Source: an uncultured Candidatus Saccharibacteria bacterium
Lineage (GTDB): Bacteria > Patescibacteriota > Saccharimonadia > Saccharimonadales > Saccharimonadaceae
Direction of reading: 5' to 3'
Assembly (NCBI GenBank): GCA_938042065.1
Contig: CALISG010000007.1
Span: 1 to 64,000 of the forward strand
DNA: 64,000 nt
Shown: positions 1 through 8,957 of the stretch, one piece after another
Layout: the number at the start of each line of letters is the position of its first letter
Numbering within the stretch: the first letter of the stretch is position 1
Notes under the pieces: model-generated
What the model was told of the DNA's origin: nothing
The model's input: the letters and a program-made list of their open reading frames with translations, nothing else
The model's database searches: none
Program-made: the position numbers and the translations under genes

Positions 1-55
1 TCTGATTATTCTGATTATTCTGATTATTCTGATTATTCTGATTATTCTGATTATT
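1..55 (-). repeat. 9-bp tandem repeat coding Asn-Asn-Gln
   Basis: Six consecutive copies of the unit CTGATTATT lie at 2-55 and continue past the window edge. On the minus strand they read in frame as Asn-Asn-Gln repeats inside the VirB6-like protein, after a Gly-Gly junction. Unit length is a multiple of three, so copy-number change alters protein length without a frameshift. Confidence 0.9.
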
Positions 56-2983
56 ACCACCGCCAGAACCATGATTTTGCGGTAAAGGAATATTATTAAT
101 CTCTCTACGTACTGCATTTTGAAGTCCGCCAGCTCGTTTAGGGTCATTTTCCAGATCAGCGCGGGCTCTGGACAGTGAATGCATATATGAATTGTCGCCA
201 TTCTGAGAGTTTTGCGCAGCAAACGTTACCATTTGCCGAATTTGTTCTGCTCCCGCATTAGCTAGACCTTCGCCGCTAACCTTATCCCTTATGTAATCGC
301 TCATAGCTGCTTGTTCATTGTAAGTACCCTGCCGGATAGCTTCGAGCTGCTTGCCGCCTACCCATGGTGCTTTTTTGGCGCCAGATTGACCGATGGCATC
401 GGCAGCTTCTTTTTGTAGCGAGGCGTCCCCAAATGAGGCGGAAGCTGTAGCTAAGTCAGCAGCTTGTTTACCGGTCATATGCGGGGCTAGAGCCTGCATG
501 GCGGCGCGTCGCTGATAGGATGATATACCTTTTAAATCTACTTTGTTACCATCTTTATCTACACCAGTAGCTATCTCAGCCAAACGATCAGACGACATAT
601 TGTTGTCGGCGATCCAGGCGTTAGCCATCTTCATGCGTTCTTTATCTTCTTCCAATAAGGCCATTGATCCAACCAATTTGCGTTTCTGGCCGAAATCGCC
701 GCTCTTAGCATTAAGTCTTCTATTGGCTGCTGATCGCCAGTTTCTAAAGTTGGCAATACCTCCTCTACCTCGATAAGTGCCGCCGCGTATCTGAGCGTTC
801 CTAAGCTGTGCCTTTTCGCGGCGATGCTTACCAAACTGGCTAGTGAGTTTATTTTCTCGCCACTTGCCGACCTTGTCGGTCATTTTATCTCGACCCTTAT
901 TCATCTGTTTATTAAGCCAAGCAACTGCCCCGCCGATACCGATGATTTCAACGGCGCTTCTGACTAGTTTCGGTACGATCAGTAATGGTGCAAACACTAG
1001 CAAAGCAACGATAGACTGCATAATAATATCGCTTTCCTTAAGGCCGCTACCGAGAATTCTCGCCGCTAAATTACTAGCACCAAAAACTAGTCCCACCATC
1101 GGATAGACCATCAGAGAGGCTTTGAAAGCACTCCACCATTTTTTGTACAATCCCTCGGTATTTGGCATTATCATCGCGACGAATGCTAGCGGCGACAGTA
1201 CGATACATAGGATGATGATAGCTTCCCGCACGCCTAGTAAGAAAATCGTAGTCACTGCCGTGATTACTACGAACAGTAACATCGAAATTACTGTTGCTAG
1301 CGCAAAATATCCGACCGTTAGCACTAGAGCGAGTCCAGCGATTTTGTTAATCCAGCCACTGTCACTGTTTGACCACTCGCCCGCTGGTATATCGCCGACG
1401 GCAGCAGCCGAGACAAAGTTGAAAGCACTCGACCCGACGACGTTAGACAGGTCTACTAGTAATCCGCATATGTAGAATGATGCATTAACCACTATTACGC
1501 CTACTATTAATTTTGGCAACATGCGTTTGATACCGTAATTGTCTAAACCGTATCCAGTCATCTGCGAATAGATGACGAATAGGAAGAACACCACGAAAAG
1601 GATATTTGCATAATCGCGAATCTTTGACCAATACGAATAGACAGAGCCCTCGGAAGTATCGCCTAGAATACTTTTGGCGTCAACAGTTAACATATTAATT
1701 AGTTGTGCTCGTGCGCCCTCAGACATACTGGCCAGAGTGTTGACAATCGGGCAGACTATCCAACCGATGTAGTCGATTTTGCAGTTTTCTTGGTCTTCTT
1801 CTGATTCTGTACTCTCTGCTTCAGGGTCTGCTTCAATGGTTGATCCGTCGGGTAAAGTGACAGTTCCACTACCACTACCACTACCACTACCACTACTACT
1901 ACTACTAGTAGTACCAGTGGCACCATACTTACAGGCGGCATTTGCTTTTTTAGCTTGTTCGTTCATTAGTTCATCTGCGCTTCCTTTTTCAAAAGTTGCA
2001 GTAGAAAAAGGATACTCTTTATCACAAAATGTAGAATCACCTTTATGATTAGCTCCTTTTATACACGCACTTTTTTCAGGATCAGATTTATATTTACTCT
2101 CGCATTCAATAGAAGATGCAGGTTTTTTAATCTTACTCTTTACGTACGTAGCGTACGCAGCGGTTGCAGGCTTGCTTGGCCCTAAGGTTTCCATTAAGAA
2201 ATCTTTACATTTTTTCTGGTAAACATAAGCCCAACCGCTCGCGCCACTTGTATTCCAAAAAGTAACTTCAGAATTTGCGTTGGCTAATTGATATGCATGT
2301 GTTTCTATGGTGCCATCATTTTTAACAATACCTATATCGTAGTAGCCTTCGCCTCCGTGCCCATCATCTTTTGATCGCACCCCTGCGTCAGTAACTCCAC
2401 ATTGAGCAACTAGCGTTTTATAACCTATATAGTATTGTATGTGGCCGTGTATAGACTCAGCTTTATTAAAAAGAGCAATTGCAGCATTATCATTAACTAT
2501 ATCTAGGGGGTTACCTGTACCTGTACTAGCCGGACAAGCTCCTGTGGTAGCTACAGTACCACTGACAAGTTTATCCATATCGCAATAAACTTCCCGAGGA
2601 GTTCTATTGCTAAAACCTAAGGCTCCCATTGAAGATAAGAATGTAGAATTAATATTTGAACATGATATTCTACCGTCACCTTTTTCTATTCCAGTTATAG
2701 CACCAACGGTAGCCATTTGTTCATCGTTATTTTGAAATTGAGTTTCGCCTATTTCGGCACCACTTTTTGAATACTTACGAGAAGTCTCATCGCCTCTATA
2801 AACTTTAAAACATCCCCAAAACATGTTGGCAAAAGCGGCCTTTTTTCCAGCATCTGCAATTCCGTTAGGGTAAAAAGGATGAGCATCTGGCTCTGCAGCA
2901 GCTGCTTGACTACTTAATAATCCTACAAAAGATGACACAAATACGACGAAAGCGATTAAGATCAGCGAAATCTTTTTATACAT
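1..2983 (-). CDS. VirB6/TrbL-like polytopic membrane protein, paralogue A (partial, runs off left edge)
   Basis: At least 994 codons are open on the minus strand from the ATG at 2983 to the edge; the C-terminus is missing. It starts with a hydrophobic signal-like segment (MYKKISLILIAFVVF) followed by a Cys-containing extracytoplasmic region of about 330 residues, then a Gly/Ser repeat, a block of hydrophobic helices, and a basic Arg/Lys-rich cytoplasmic region ending in Asn/Gln repeats. The helix block contains motifs shared with the protein at 4150-7314: WxKxRDxxN, a segment ending YSQMTGYGLDNYGIK, and SPLAFVAMIMPNT. This layout (signal, polytopic core, long cytoplasmic tail) fits VirB6/TrbL-type channel components of type IV secretion systems. 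A role with the pilin-like array next door is inferred. VirB4 or VirD4 ATPases are not visible here and may lie to the left. Confidence 0.75.
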   Translation of the reverse strand, partial: MYKKISLILIAFVVFVSSFVGLLSSQAAAAEPDAHPFYPNGIADAGKKAAFANMFWGCFKVYRGDETSRKYSKSGAEIGETQFQNNDEQMATVGAITGIEKGDGRISCSNINSTFLSSMGALGFSNRTPREVYCDMDKLVSGTVATTGACPASTGTGNPLDIVNDNAAIALFNKAESIHGHIQYYIGYKTLVAQCGVTDAGVRSKDDGHGGEGYYDIGIVKNDGTIETHAYQLANANSEVTFWNTSGASGWAYVYQKKCKDFLMETLGPSKPATAAYATYVKSKIKKPASSIECESKYKSDPEKSACIKGANHKGDSTFCDKEYPFSTATFEKGSADELMNEQAKKANAACKYGATGTTSSSSSGSGSGSGSGTVTLPDGSTIEADPEAESTESEEDQENCKIDYIGWIVCPIVNTLASMSEGARAQLINMLTVDAKSILGDTSEGSVYSYWSKIRDYANILFVVFFLFVIYSQMTGYGLDNYGIKRMLPKLIVGVIVVNASFYICGLLVDLSNVVGSSAFNFVSAAAVGDIPAGEWSNSDSGWINKIAGLALVLTVGYFALATVISMLLFVVITAVTTIFLLGVREAIIILCIVLSPLAFVAMIMPNTEGLYKKWWSAFKASLMVYPMVGLVFGASNLAARILGSGLKESDIIMQSIVALLVFAPLLIVPKLVRSAVEIIGIGGAVAWLNKQMNKGRDKMTDKVGKWRENKLTSQFGKHRREKAQLRNAQIRGGTYRGRGGIANFRNWRSAANRRLNAKSGDFGQKRKLVGSMALLEEDKERMKMANAWIADNNMSSDRLAEIATGVDKDGNKVDLKGISSYQRRAAMQALAPHMTGKQAADLATASASFGDASLQKEAADAIGQSGAKKAPWVGGKQLEAIRQGTYNEQAAMSDYIRDKVSGEGLANAGAEQIRQMVTFAAQNSQNGDNSYMHSLSRARADLENDPKRAGGLQNAVRREINNIPLPQNHGSGGGNNQNNQNNQNNQNNQNNQ
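1868..1906 (-). repeat. Gly-Ser and Ser simple repeat inside VirB6-like A
   Basis: Alternating ACT/ACC triplets (1868-1891) followed by five ACT triplets read on the minus strand as a run of Ser then Gly-Ser dipeptides. It forms a flexible linker just before the Cys-flanked start of the membrane domain. Confidence 0.8.
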
Positions 2984-2994
2984 AATCACTATAC

Positions 2995-3007
2995 AGTATA
3001 CATTATA
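2995..3007 (-). promoter_or_regulatory. Candidate -10 boxes for VirB6-like A
   Basis: On the minus strand TATAAT (3007-3002) and TATACT (3000-2995) lie 18 and 11 nt upstream of the ATG at 2983. No convincing -35 was seen. Confidence 0.4.
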
Positions 3008-3020
3008 CAAACCGTAAATA

Positions 3021-3051
3021 AAATAAAAGGCGTTATAAACGCCTTTTATTT
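3021..3051 (-). terminator. Rho-independent terminator after the lipoprotein gene
   Basis: A perfect 14-bp inverted repeat (3021-3034 and 3038-3051, loop ATA) has A/T-rich outer ends that give a T tract in either direction. It lies 27 nt past the stop of the minus-strand gene ending at 3078. Confidence 0.8.
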
Positions 3052-3077
3052 TGATATAGTTATGCGGTTTACAGTTA

Positions 3078-4019
3078 TTACGGTTCGTTGACTGATTTCT
3101 TTATCCTGAAATCTACCAGTTTCATAGGACCTTCTTCTTCCGGTGGTGTGAAGTCAAATACGAAAAACTTGCTTTTGCTAGCTTCGCTATCTTTTTGTAT
3201 ATTTCTATCTAATTCTTGACAAGCAGTTGAGTCAGGCTCTGGGTTTAGGTTGTCTCTCATGACAAAGGAGGTCCCGATTCTTATTTTATGCGGTTGGGTT
3301 GGAAAATTGGTGAAATACAATACTTTTCCTTCTCCTTTTAAATCATCTTCGCGTTCAACAGTTCTGGAGAACAATGGGTCTCCATTTAGCGATTCAGGAT
3401 TGCCGCATTGGGTCAGAGCTACTAAAGTGTTATTTCCTCCTCTTTTAGCAAGCCATGCCATAGATTCTGGTATAGACCCCTGGGTAGGATCGACCGTCGT
3501 AAGTTCTAGAAATAGTTCCGTGACACGTTTTTGGAGATTTTCGCGGAAATTATTTAGTTCTTCGTTCTGAATGCGCTGCCCTAGCCCTAGCTCTGCACGA
3601 TCCTCTTCGCTAACTAAGGATAGAGGGTTAAGAATGCCGTCTACCATACCCCTGAGTTTTTCAGCTATGCTGTCGGCAGCGGCTTTTTCGCTTCCGGCCT
3701 CGGCGACCGCGCTTTTCCAGTTTGGAAATGCGAATATTTCCTCTGCTCTTTCGCGCGAGATAAGCTGTTCAGGGTCTGGCAAAGGTTTTTGCTCTACCGT
3801 CTTGGCGGTTTCTACGGGTGTCGGCGTTGCTTCAGGAGTTGTAGGTTTTGCGTCAGCTGTCTCCCTCGGTATGTTTGCGATACTTGGGCTGGCTGGCTTT
3901 GCAGAGCTAGTTTTTTCAGCGCAGGCTCCTGCGGCCAATATTCCTAGACCGATTCCTGCAAACTTTAGTAGATCGCCGCGGCTAACCTCTTTATTGAGTA
4001 GATCTGGACTTTTTACCAT
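3078..4019 (-). CDS. Predicted lipoprotein of unknown function between two VirB6-like genes
   Basis: This 313-aa protein begins with a short N-region, then SRGDLLKFAGIGLGILAAG-AC-A. The segment before the Cys at about residue 33 has the hydrophobic core and Ala-Gly-Ala-Cys lipobox expected of a lipoprotein signal; SRGDLLKF is reminiscent of a Tat motif but has only one Arg. A Pro/Thr/Ala-rich linker follows (about residues 36-80), then a mostly helical, charged domain with no family I recognise. A GGAGGGG Shine-Dalgarno lies near the start and TATAAT further up. Its place between two VirB6-like paralogues suggests a cell-envelope accessory role; this is inference from context only. Confidence 0.7.
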   Translation of the reverse strand: MVKSPDLLNKEVSRGDLLKFAGIGLGILAAGACAEKTSSAKPASPSIANIPRETADAKPTTPEATPTPVETAKTVEQKPLPDPEQLISRERAEEIFAFPNWKSAVAEAGSEKAAADSIAEKLRGMVDGILNPLSLVSEEDRAELGLGQRIQNEELNNFRENLQKRVTELFLELTTVDPTQGSIPESMAWLAKRGGNNTLVALTQCGNPESLNGDPLFSRTVEREDDLKGEGKVLYFTNFPTQPHKIRIGTSFVMRDNLNPEPDSTACQELDRNIQKDSEASKSKFFVFDFTPPEEEGPMKLVDFRIKKSVNEP

Positions 4020-4027
4020 AAAACTTC

Positions 4028-4046
4028 AATCCCCTCCTTCGGGATT
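4028..4046 (-). promoter_or_regulatory. Hairpin with the Shine-Dalgarno in its loop, lipoprotein leader
   Basis: On the minus strand AATCCC (4046-4041) pairs with GGGATT (4033-4028), and the loop contains the GGAGG-type ribosome binding site of the gene at 4019. Whether it regulates translation is not known. Confidence 0.3.
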
Positions 4047-4091
4047 AGTGGCTTATGATGTCTATGCGACCCACCTCGCATTTGTGGTATT

Positions 4092-4097
4092 ATTATA
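4092..4097 (-). promoter_or_regulatory. -10 box for the lipoprotein gene
   Basis: TATAAT on the minus strand, 72 nt upstream of the start at 4019, would give a leader of roughly 65 nt. Confidence 0.4.
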
Positions 4098-4149
4098 CAT
4101 CTTTATGGCGAAATAATCAAGCCAGCGGTGCTAAATTATTATCGAATTG

Positions 4150-7100
4150 CTAATTTTCGTCGTCATCGTCGTCATCGCCGTCGTACAAATCGCCAGCGAA
4201 TTCCTTGAGGACGTCGACGGCTTGGTCGGTCATAGGCTGGCGCACGGTTGGCGTGTTGAGAATTTGGACAGCCATCTTGCGGGCATTTCGGCGACGCTTG
4301 TTGAACCGCTTGATCAGGCTCTGGCGGGCGTCTGCTTCGCTGTTTGGCAGGCCTTTATCGCCGAGTTTCTTCTGCTCGGATCTGATGCTATCCTCGATGA
4401 GCTTATTGAACTGTGTCCTGGTCAGGTCGCTCGTATCAATATCGGCGAACATCACAGCTAGGGCGTTAGCGTTAGCATTAGCGATAGTGCTGGTTTTGAT
4501 GCGGCCCTCGAGAATCTGGCGGAAGGACTGGTATTGCAGGCTTTCGTCGCCGTAGAATTCGCCGTTGAGGACAGCCTTGAGCGATTTGTCGCTGAGGGCT
4601 GGAGCTGCTTGCATGAATTTAGTTTTGATAATAGCTTGCTCGACCGAGCGGCGGAAGTCGTAGTTGTAGCCGGTGGCTATCACATTGCCATGCTCGTCGA
4701 CTACTCTGCCGGTTTGTTTAATGACATTCATCTTTTGTTCGTACGAGCCGACGTCGAACAGTTCAGCGATCGACATGTCGCGGACGTATTCGTCGCGGGC
4801 GTCGAATGCGTAGCTGCGGCCAGCGGCGTCGGTAACGCGCAGTTGAGTGATTGGTTGGCCAGCGGTGTCGGTGCCTAGCTTGCCAGTAGCCAGCGCTTCA
4901 ATTTGTCCAGGGTCGAGTTTGAAGTGGTGGGCCAGTTCGGCTTGCTGTGCGATCTTTTCGCCGGCTTCTTTGCGCGATTTAGCCACGTATTCGGCCAGTA
5001 CCGCTGATTGGTTACCGATGCCTGCGGCGTATTCGCGGACCAGTTTGCCGTCGACGCGAACGGTGTTATCGAGCATCATAGTGTTGACTTCGCTGGCTAG
5101 TGCCTGTTCGGCGGCGCGTTTGGCACTGGCGGTTAGATTGGTCTCGATGTTAGCGCGTTTGATGTCGCGGGCGACGTGTAGCACATAATTTTGCGTTGGA
5201 ATGTCGGCGCCGCGCAGGTTGACAACATGTTCGCTTTGGTCGCCCTGGGCGATAATTTCGGCGTGCATTTTGCCAAGTTTTTCTTTAGCGCGGGCAGCAT
5301 CGAATTCGCTCTTCTTGACGCTCAATTCTAGCGCTTTGTAGCCCGGGCTGGTTTGCACTAAGGTGTCCCAGCGGGCCTGCTGGTCGTTGCTGATACGCTG
5401 TTTGTGCGCCTCGACGGTACGCCGGGCGGTATCGACTTCTTGGCCGGCTCTGCTTTCGTTGAATTCATTTTGGACGCGGGCTTTGTCGATTTCGGCGAGT
5501 TGTTGGCGGTGTGTCAGATTTTGATGGCCGCGGTCGAAGGCGTTGTCGAGCTCGGATTTGTGGATACTGGCCCGGCGGCGGCGTGCTTCAAGCGCCTGGC
5601 CGTGCGGCGTGGCGTAGAAGGTGTTGCCGATTTCTGACTTGCGGGCTTCGTTCTCGCCCTCGACTGTCTGGACAGAGCGCCGGCCATAGCGGTCGTTGTC
5701 CCATTCGGTGGCGTTGTTGCTGGCAGCGGCTTCGTAAGCGGCGGTTAAGCCTTTACGGCGCTGTGTCCGGCGATGTTGCCGCCGTACGGCCGAGTTGACA
5801 AAGTTAGCGCGGCTGCCGTGGGCTCTGTTGATGGCGCGGGCGGCTCTTTTTAGCTTCGGCGACCTTCTAAAGATGCCTCTGTCGGTATTGATTAGGCTCT
5901 TGCCAGCGCGGTTTTTGGCGGCTTGGTAAGCAGCGCGTTCCTGCGCCCAGTTGCGGGTGCGATCGATGATACCGCGGTTCGGATTGTTGACAATACCAGC
6001 GAGTTTGCCGAGCAAATTACCGCTAAGCTTGATGATAAGCGGTGTGATGGCGATCGGTGCAACCTGCACAGCTAGGCCGATGATGATTTGGGTAATTGAA
6101 TCGCCGGCATTAGCGATGATGGCGTAGCCGGCTAGCTGCGCCGCACCGAAAATGAACGATATAAGCGGGAACATTAGCAGCATGGTGGCAAAAAGATCTT
6201 TCCACTTATCGAAATATTTATTTGTGCTCGGCAATACGTAAGCCACGAAAGCTAGCGGTGCAACGATGATACACAGGGTGATTAGCGCTTGGCGCATAGC
6301 CAGAACCACCATCGCCACGATGGCTGCGACGATAGCGCCGACTAACATCGTGGTTAGCAGTGTCAGCGACGGGCCGATACCGCCGTTAGCGACGACCACC
6401 TTGCCGAGTACGCCACCGCCAGCTAGCACTACCCCAGTGACGCCAGTCCATGACAGCTCGTCGCCGAGACGGCCGTGGCTAGACAAACCGTGTCGGACGT
6501 CGGTAAAGAACTGTTGTATTGACGAGCCGAGTACGTTCGAGGTATCGACTAGAGCGCCAGATATCCAATACGAAACGTTGACCAAAATGGCCCCAATGAT
6601 TAAGCGCGGCAGCATTGATTTGATGCCATAGTTGCTCAGGCCTTGGTTGGTGATTTGCGCGTAAATAATCAGCAAAAACACCAGGACGAAACAGACATTG
6701 GAGATGTCGCGGACTTTTTGCCAGATTTCGTAAATCGGGTTGTTTTTGGTGGTGTCGGTTTGCAGTGTGTGGACGATCAGGAAACTTTTGATGATGTCGA
6801 GTACGCCGTCCATCCGGTCGGCGATAAGCTGCGTAGCTGGGCAGACGAACCAGCCGACGTTAACTTTGCAGTTGTCGCCGTCGTCATCGCCGTCTGCTTC
6901 TGGTGCGTTGGCGATAGATACTTTGGTTGACGAGGATTGCGTCGATGGATCGTATATACCGCTGCGCAAAAGATAGCTAACCGCCTGGCCTTCGGTGGCA
7001 GTTTTGGCGTCGCCTTCGGTCAAGATGAGGTGGATACCTTCGTTGTCTTCGTATTTGTAGCCGTCGTAGCCAGCGATCGGCAGACTTTTGGTTTTTTCGC

Positions 7101-7314
7101 CGCTAGCAAACGACGCTTTGTCGATTCTGGTATAGGTGTGTTTCTGGTAAATAACGGTATCGTTTTTGGTAGAACGCTCGGCATCGGCAGCTGCTGCTGG
7201 CCGCGATAGTGCTAGAACACTAGCAAATAATGCTATCGTTACTGCCGAGAGCACCAAAAATCCTTGCCGCAAGGATATCCTACCCTGCAGGCATGTTCTT
7301 ACCCAATCCCGCAT
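4150..7314 (-). CDS. VirB6/TrbL-like polytopic membrane protein, paralogue B
   Basis: The preferred start at 7314 (MRDWVRTCLQGR) gives 1054 aa; the frame stays open upstream to 7353, but TATAAT sits 10 nt before 7314 and would overlap the more upstream starts. Order: hydrophobic signal-like segment ending in Ala-Ala-Ala-Ala, an extracytoplasmic region of about 130 residues, a multi-helix membrane core, then a basic and very long helical cytoplasmic tail (about 500 residues) ending in an acidic DDDDDD stretch. The core shares motifs with paralogue A, for example IWQKVRDISN, YAQITNQGLSNYGIK and APLAFVAYVLPST. This fits a VirB6/TrbL-type T4SS channel protein with a large cytoplasmic domain. It is divergent from the pilin-like operon starting at 7446, which suggests joint function. 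Confidence 0.75.
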   Translation of the reverse strand: MRDWVRTCLQGRISLRQGFLVLSAVTIALFASVLALSRPAAAADAERSTKNDTVIYQKHTYTRIDKASFASGEKTKSLPIAGYDGYKYEDNEGIHLILTEGDAKTATEGQAVSYLLRSGIYDPSTQSSSTKVSIANAPEADGDDDGDNCKVNVGWFVCPATQLIADRMDGVLDIIKSFLIVHTLQTDTTKNNPIYEIWQKVRDISNVCFVLVFLLIIYAQITNQGLSNYGIKSMLPRLIIGAILVNVSYWISGALVDTSNVLGSSIQQFFTDVRHGLSSHGRLGDELSWTGVTGVVLAGGGVLGKVVVANGGIGPSLTLLTTMLVGAIVAAIVAMVVLAMRQALITLCIIVAPLAFVAYVLPSTNKYFDKWKDLFATMLLMFPLISFIFGAAQLAGYAIIANAGDSITQIIIGLAVQVAPIAITPLIIKLSGNLLGKLAGIVNNPNRGIIDRTRNWAQERAAYQAAKNRAGKSLINTDRGIFRRSPKLKRAARAINRAHGSRANFVNSAVRRQHRRTQRRKGLTAAYEAAASNNATEWDNDRYGRRSVQTVEGENEARKSEIGNTFYATPHGQALEARRRRASIHKSELDNAFDRGHQNLTHRQQLAEIDKARVQNEFNESRAGQEVDTARRTVEAHKQRISNDQQARWDTLVQTSPGYKALELSVKKSEFDAARAKEKLGKMHAEIIAQGDQSEHVVNLRGADIPTQNYVLHVARDIKRANIETNLTASAKRAAEQALASEVNTMMLDNTVRVDGKLVREYAAGIGNQSAVLAEYVAKSRKEAGEKIAQQAELAHHFKLDPGQIEALATGKLGTDTAGQPITQLRVTDAAGRSYAFDARDEYVRDMSIAELFDVGSYEQKMNVIKQTGRVVDEHGNVIATGYNYDFRRSVEQAIIKTKFMQAAPALSDKSLKAVLNGEFYGDESLQYQSFRQILEGRIKTSTIANANANALAVMFADIDTSDLTRTQFNKLIEDSIRSEQKKLGDKGLPNSEADARQSLIKRFNKRRRNARKMAVQILNTPTVRQPMTDQAVDVLKEFAGDLYDGDDDDDDEN

Positions 7315-7324
7315 ACTACTGTTC

Positions 7325-7353
7325 ATTATAGCACTTTTGCTACAAAAAGTCAA
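7325..7353 (-). promoter_or_regulatory. Promoter for VirB6-like B
   Basis: Minus strand: -35 TTGACT (7353-7348), 17-bp spacer, extended -10 TGcTATAAT (-10 hexamer 7330-7325). The -35 is followed by a T run, as in the promoters at 25764 and 62979. Confidence 0.75.
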
Positions 7354-7391
7354 TGAGCGTTATAAGAAATATTAATGTTTGTCAAAAATGT

Positions 7392-7420
7392 TTGCAAATA
7401 TGGACTACCAGCGCTATACT
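7392..7420 (+). promoter_or_regulatory. Promoter for the pilin-like operon
   Basis: TTGCAA (7392-7397), 17-bp spacer, TATACT (7415-7420). It gives a leader of about 18 nt containing TAGGAAG before the ATG at 7446. Confidence 0.6.
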
Positions 7421-7445
7421 CTAATATTAGGAAGCTATACGCGTT

Positions 7446-7814
7446 ATGAAACAGAAACTAACAACCTGTCTGATTGCTCTAACCAGTGCTGTTGGCGCGC
7501 TGTTGCTACTTAGTCGGTCGGTTTACGCGTTGGATTGTGCGGTGTTGCCGAGCGAGATCTGTTCCAAGGCCGAAGATAGCGAGGCGATATTTGCCTTACT
7601 CAATTTTTTCTTGACGATACTGGTTGCTTTGGTTGGAATTGTGGCGATTGGCATGTTTATTTGGGCGGGCGTTCTCTATGCTAGCGGCGATGCTAATAGC
7701 AACCGGGTTGCTCAAGCCAAAACGATTATGACCAATACGACTGTCGGTATTATAGCGTTTGGTTTAATGTATCTGGCACTGAATTGGCTAATTCCAGGAG
7801 GGATTTTCAACTAA
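7446..7814 (+). CDS. T4SS pilin-like protein (TrbC/VirB2-like), paralogue 1
   Basis: This 122-aa protein has an N-terminal signal-type segment ending near VYALDC, a short exposed stretch with two Cys, then two hydrophobic helices separated by a loop reading SGDANSNRVAQAKTIM. The layout of signal, helix, Gly/Asp/Gln loop and helix matches the small pilins of VirB2/TrbC-type conjugation systems, and the tandem array here matches the T4SS_pilin family common in Saccharibacteria. It is the first gene of a close cluster; its TAA overlaps the next ATG. Pilus subunit function is inferred. Confidence 0.75.
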   Translation: MKQKLTTCLIALTSAVGALLLLSRSVYALDCAVLPSEICSKAEDSEAIFALLNFFLTILVALVGIVAIGMFIWAGVLYASGDANSNRVAQAKTIMTNTTVGIIAFGLMYLALNWLIPGGIFN

Positions 7815-8257
7815 TGAAGCGCGTATTTTTGGCTTTAGCAGCGGTGATAACAGGTACAGTTTTCTTCTCTGCGGCTGTCCCGTCGGCAGCTTATGCGGCT
7901 GATGCGTCGTGCGATGCTTATGTCTTTGCTATGCCTGCTTGGTATAATGGCATGATGACTAAGGGGTCTAGCGGCGACTGCGAGTTTGAAGGCCTGAAAT
8001 CGGCTAGCGAGCCCGACAAAATTGATTTTAGCCGCACTGGGTTCAAGATCGGCGCTAATGTTGTACGCTGTCTCTTGATAGCGTCTACGTATGTAGCTAT
8101 ATTCTTCTTGATCAAGGGCGGTATTGCCTATATGTATAGTACTGGCTCGCCAGAAGGCGTCGCTGGCGCTAAAAAGACGGTACAGAACGCGCTGATAGGT
8201 TTCGTGATTGCTATGCTCGCCGTGCAAATTGTTAATGTCATAGGAGACATTATATGA
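7814..8257 (+). CDS. T4SS pilin-like protein, paralogue 2
   Basis: This 147-aa protein starts at 7814, with the ATG sharing its first base with the previous TAA; an in-frame ATG at 7784 would overlap the upstream gene by 31 nt and add residues before the clear signal peptide. The signal ends near SAAYAADASC. A longer exposed region with three Cys (about residues 26-72) follows, then helix, loop (YSTGSPEGVAGAKKTVQNA) and helix. The AKKTVQNALIGFVIAM segment aligns with the AKNTILYAVVG segment of its neighbours. It overlaps the next gene by ATGA. Confidence 0.75.
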   Translation: MKRVFLALAAVITGTVFFSAAVPSAAYAADASCDAYVFAMPAWYNGMMTKGSSGDCEFEGLKSASEPDKIDFSRTGFKIGANVVRCLLIASTYVAIFFLIKGGIAYMYSTGSPEGVAGAKKTVQNALIGFVIAMLAVQIVNVIGDII

Positions 8258-8550
8258 TCTGGCAAACGATTGTCCTTGCTGCGCGCAAGATTGATGCAAA
8301 CAGCATTCTTTATTTCCCGACCAAGACAGATAATGATGCTTTGCCAGGTATAATCAGGTTGGCGTATTTCTGGGCAACGGTTATTGCAGTTATTGTGCTG
8401 GTGATTGCTGGATTTATCTATGCCACGTCGCAAGGCGACCCTAGCAAGGTGGCTCAGGCTAAAAATGCTATGTTATATACTGTTGTTGGTCTAGTGGTTG
8501 TTTACATGTCGGCAGCAATAATAATGTTCGTGAACGGAGCATTTTTCTAA
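8254..8550 (+). CDS. T4SS pilin-like protein, paralogue 3 (no obvious signal peptide)
   Basis: At 98 aa this is the shortest paralogue. Its N-terminus (MIWQTIVLAARKIDAN) does not look like a cleavable signal, unlike its neighbours. It keeps the two helices and the loop ATSQGDPSKVAQAKNAMLYT. The ATGA overlap with the gene before indicates translational coupling. It may be inserted without processing, or be an accessory subunit. Confidence 0.7.
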   Translation: MIWQTIVLAARKIDANSILYFPTKTDNDALPGIIRLAYFWATVIAVIVLVIAGFIYATSQGDPSKVAQAKNAMLYTVVGLVVVYMSAAIIMFVNGAFF

Positions 8551-8552
8551 TT

Positions 8553-8945
8553 ATGCGTAGAATAGCCGTGTTAGCAGTTGTAATTGCTGGAATTGTGTCG
8601 CTGGTGGCGATGGTGGTAATGCCAACAGCGGTCCGGGCGGCTCAATTACATGGCGCCTGCGACAGCGGCACTTACGATAAAGAGGATTGCGATCTCATCA
8701 AGCACAATGAAATTGATAACACGCATACGACGATTTCCACGCCGATTAGTTGGGCATTTTGGTTGTTGGCGGCAATATCAGTAATTATGATTATTGTTGG
8801 CGGCATTCGTTATATTACCTCGCAGGGCAATCAGCAACAATTGCAATCAGCCAAGAATACTGTCTTGTATGCGGTTGTCGGGCTAGTGGTGGCGATAGCT
8901 GCTAGGGCAATTGTAACGCTGGTTGTTGATAGTTTTTATAGCTAG
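8553..8945 (+). CDS. T4SS pilin-like protein, paralogue 4
   Basis: This 130-aa protein has a signal ending near TAVRAAQ, an exposed segment with two Cys, then helix, TSQGNQQQLQSAKNTVLYAVVG and a second helix. It starts 2 nt after the previous stop. An Arg (about residue 117) interrupts the second helix at a position where the paralogues have Tyr. AGAAAGGAG lies just after its stop and serves the next gene. Confidence 0.75.
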   Translation: MRRIAVLAVVIAGIVSLVAMVVMPTAVRAAQLHGACDSGTYDKEDCDLIKHNEIDNTHTTISTPISWAFWLLAAISVIMIIVGGIRYITSQGNQQQLQSAKNTVLYAVVGLVVAIAARAIVTLVVDSFYS

Positions 8946-8957
8946 AAAGGAGCAATT

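Noticed and set aside
1..55. Short regular repeat at the window edge as a CRISPR or tandem non-coding array
   Set aside because: Unit is 9 bp without spacers and reads in frame as Asn-Asn-Gln within a long open frame.
1756..1941. Valine-rich minus-strand frame
   Set aside because: It is a frame shadow of the Gly-Ser repeat in the VirB6-like gene, without start signals.
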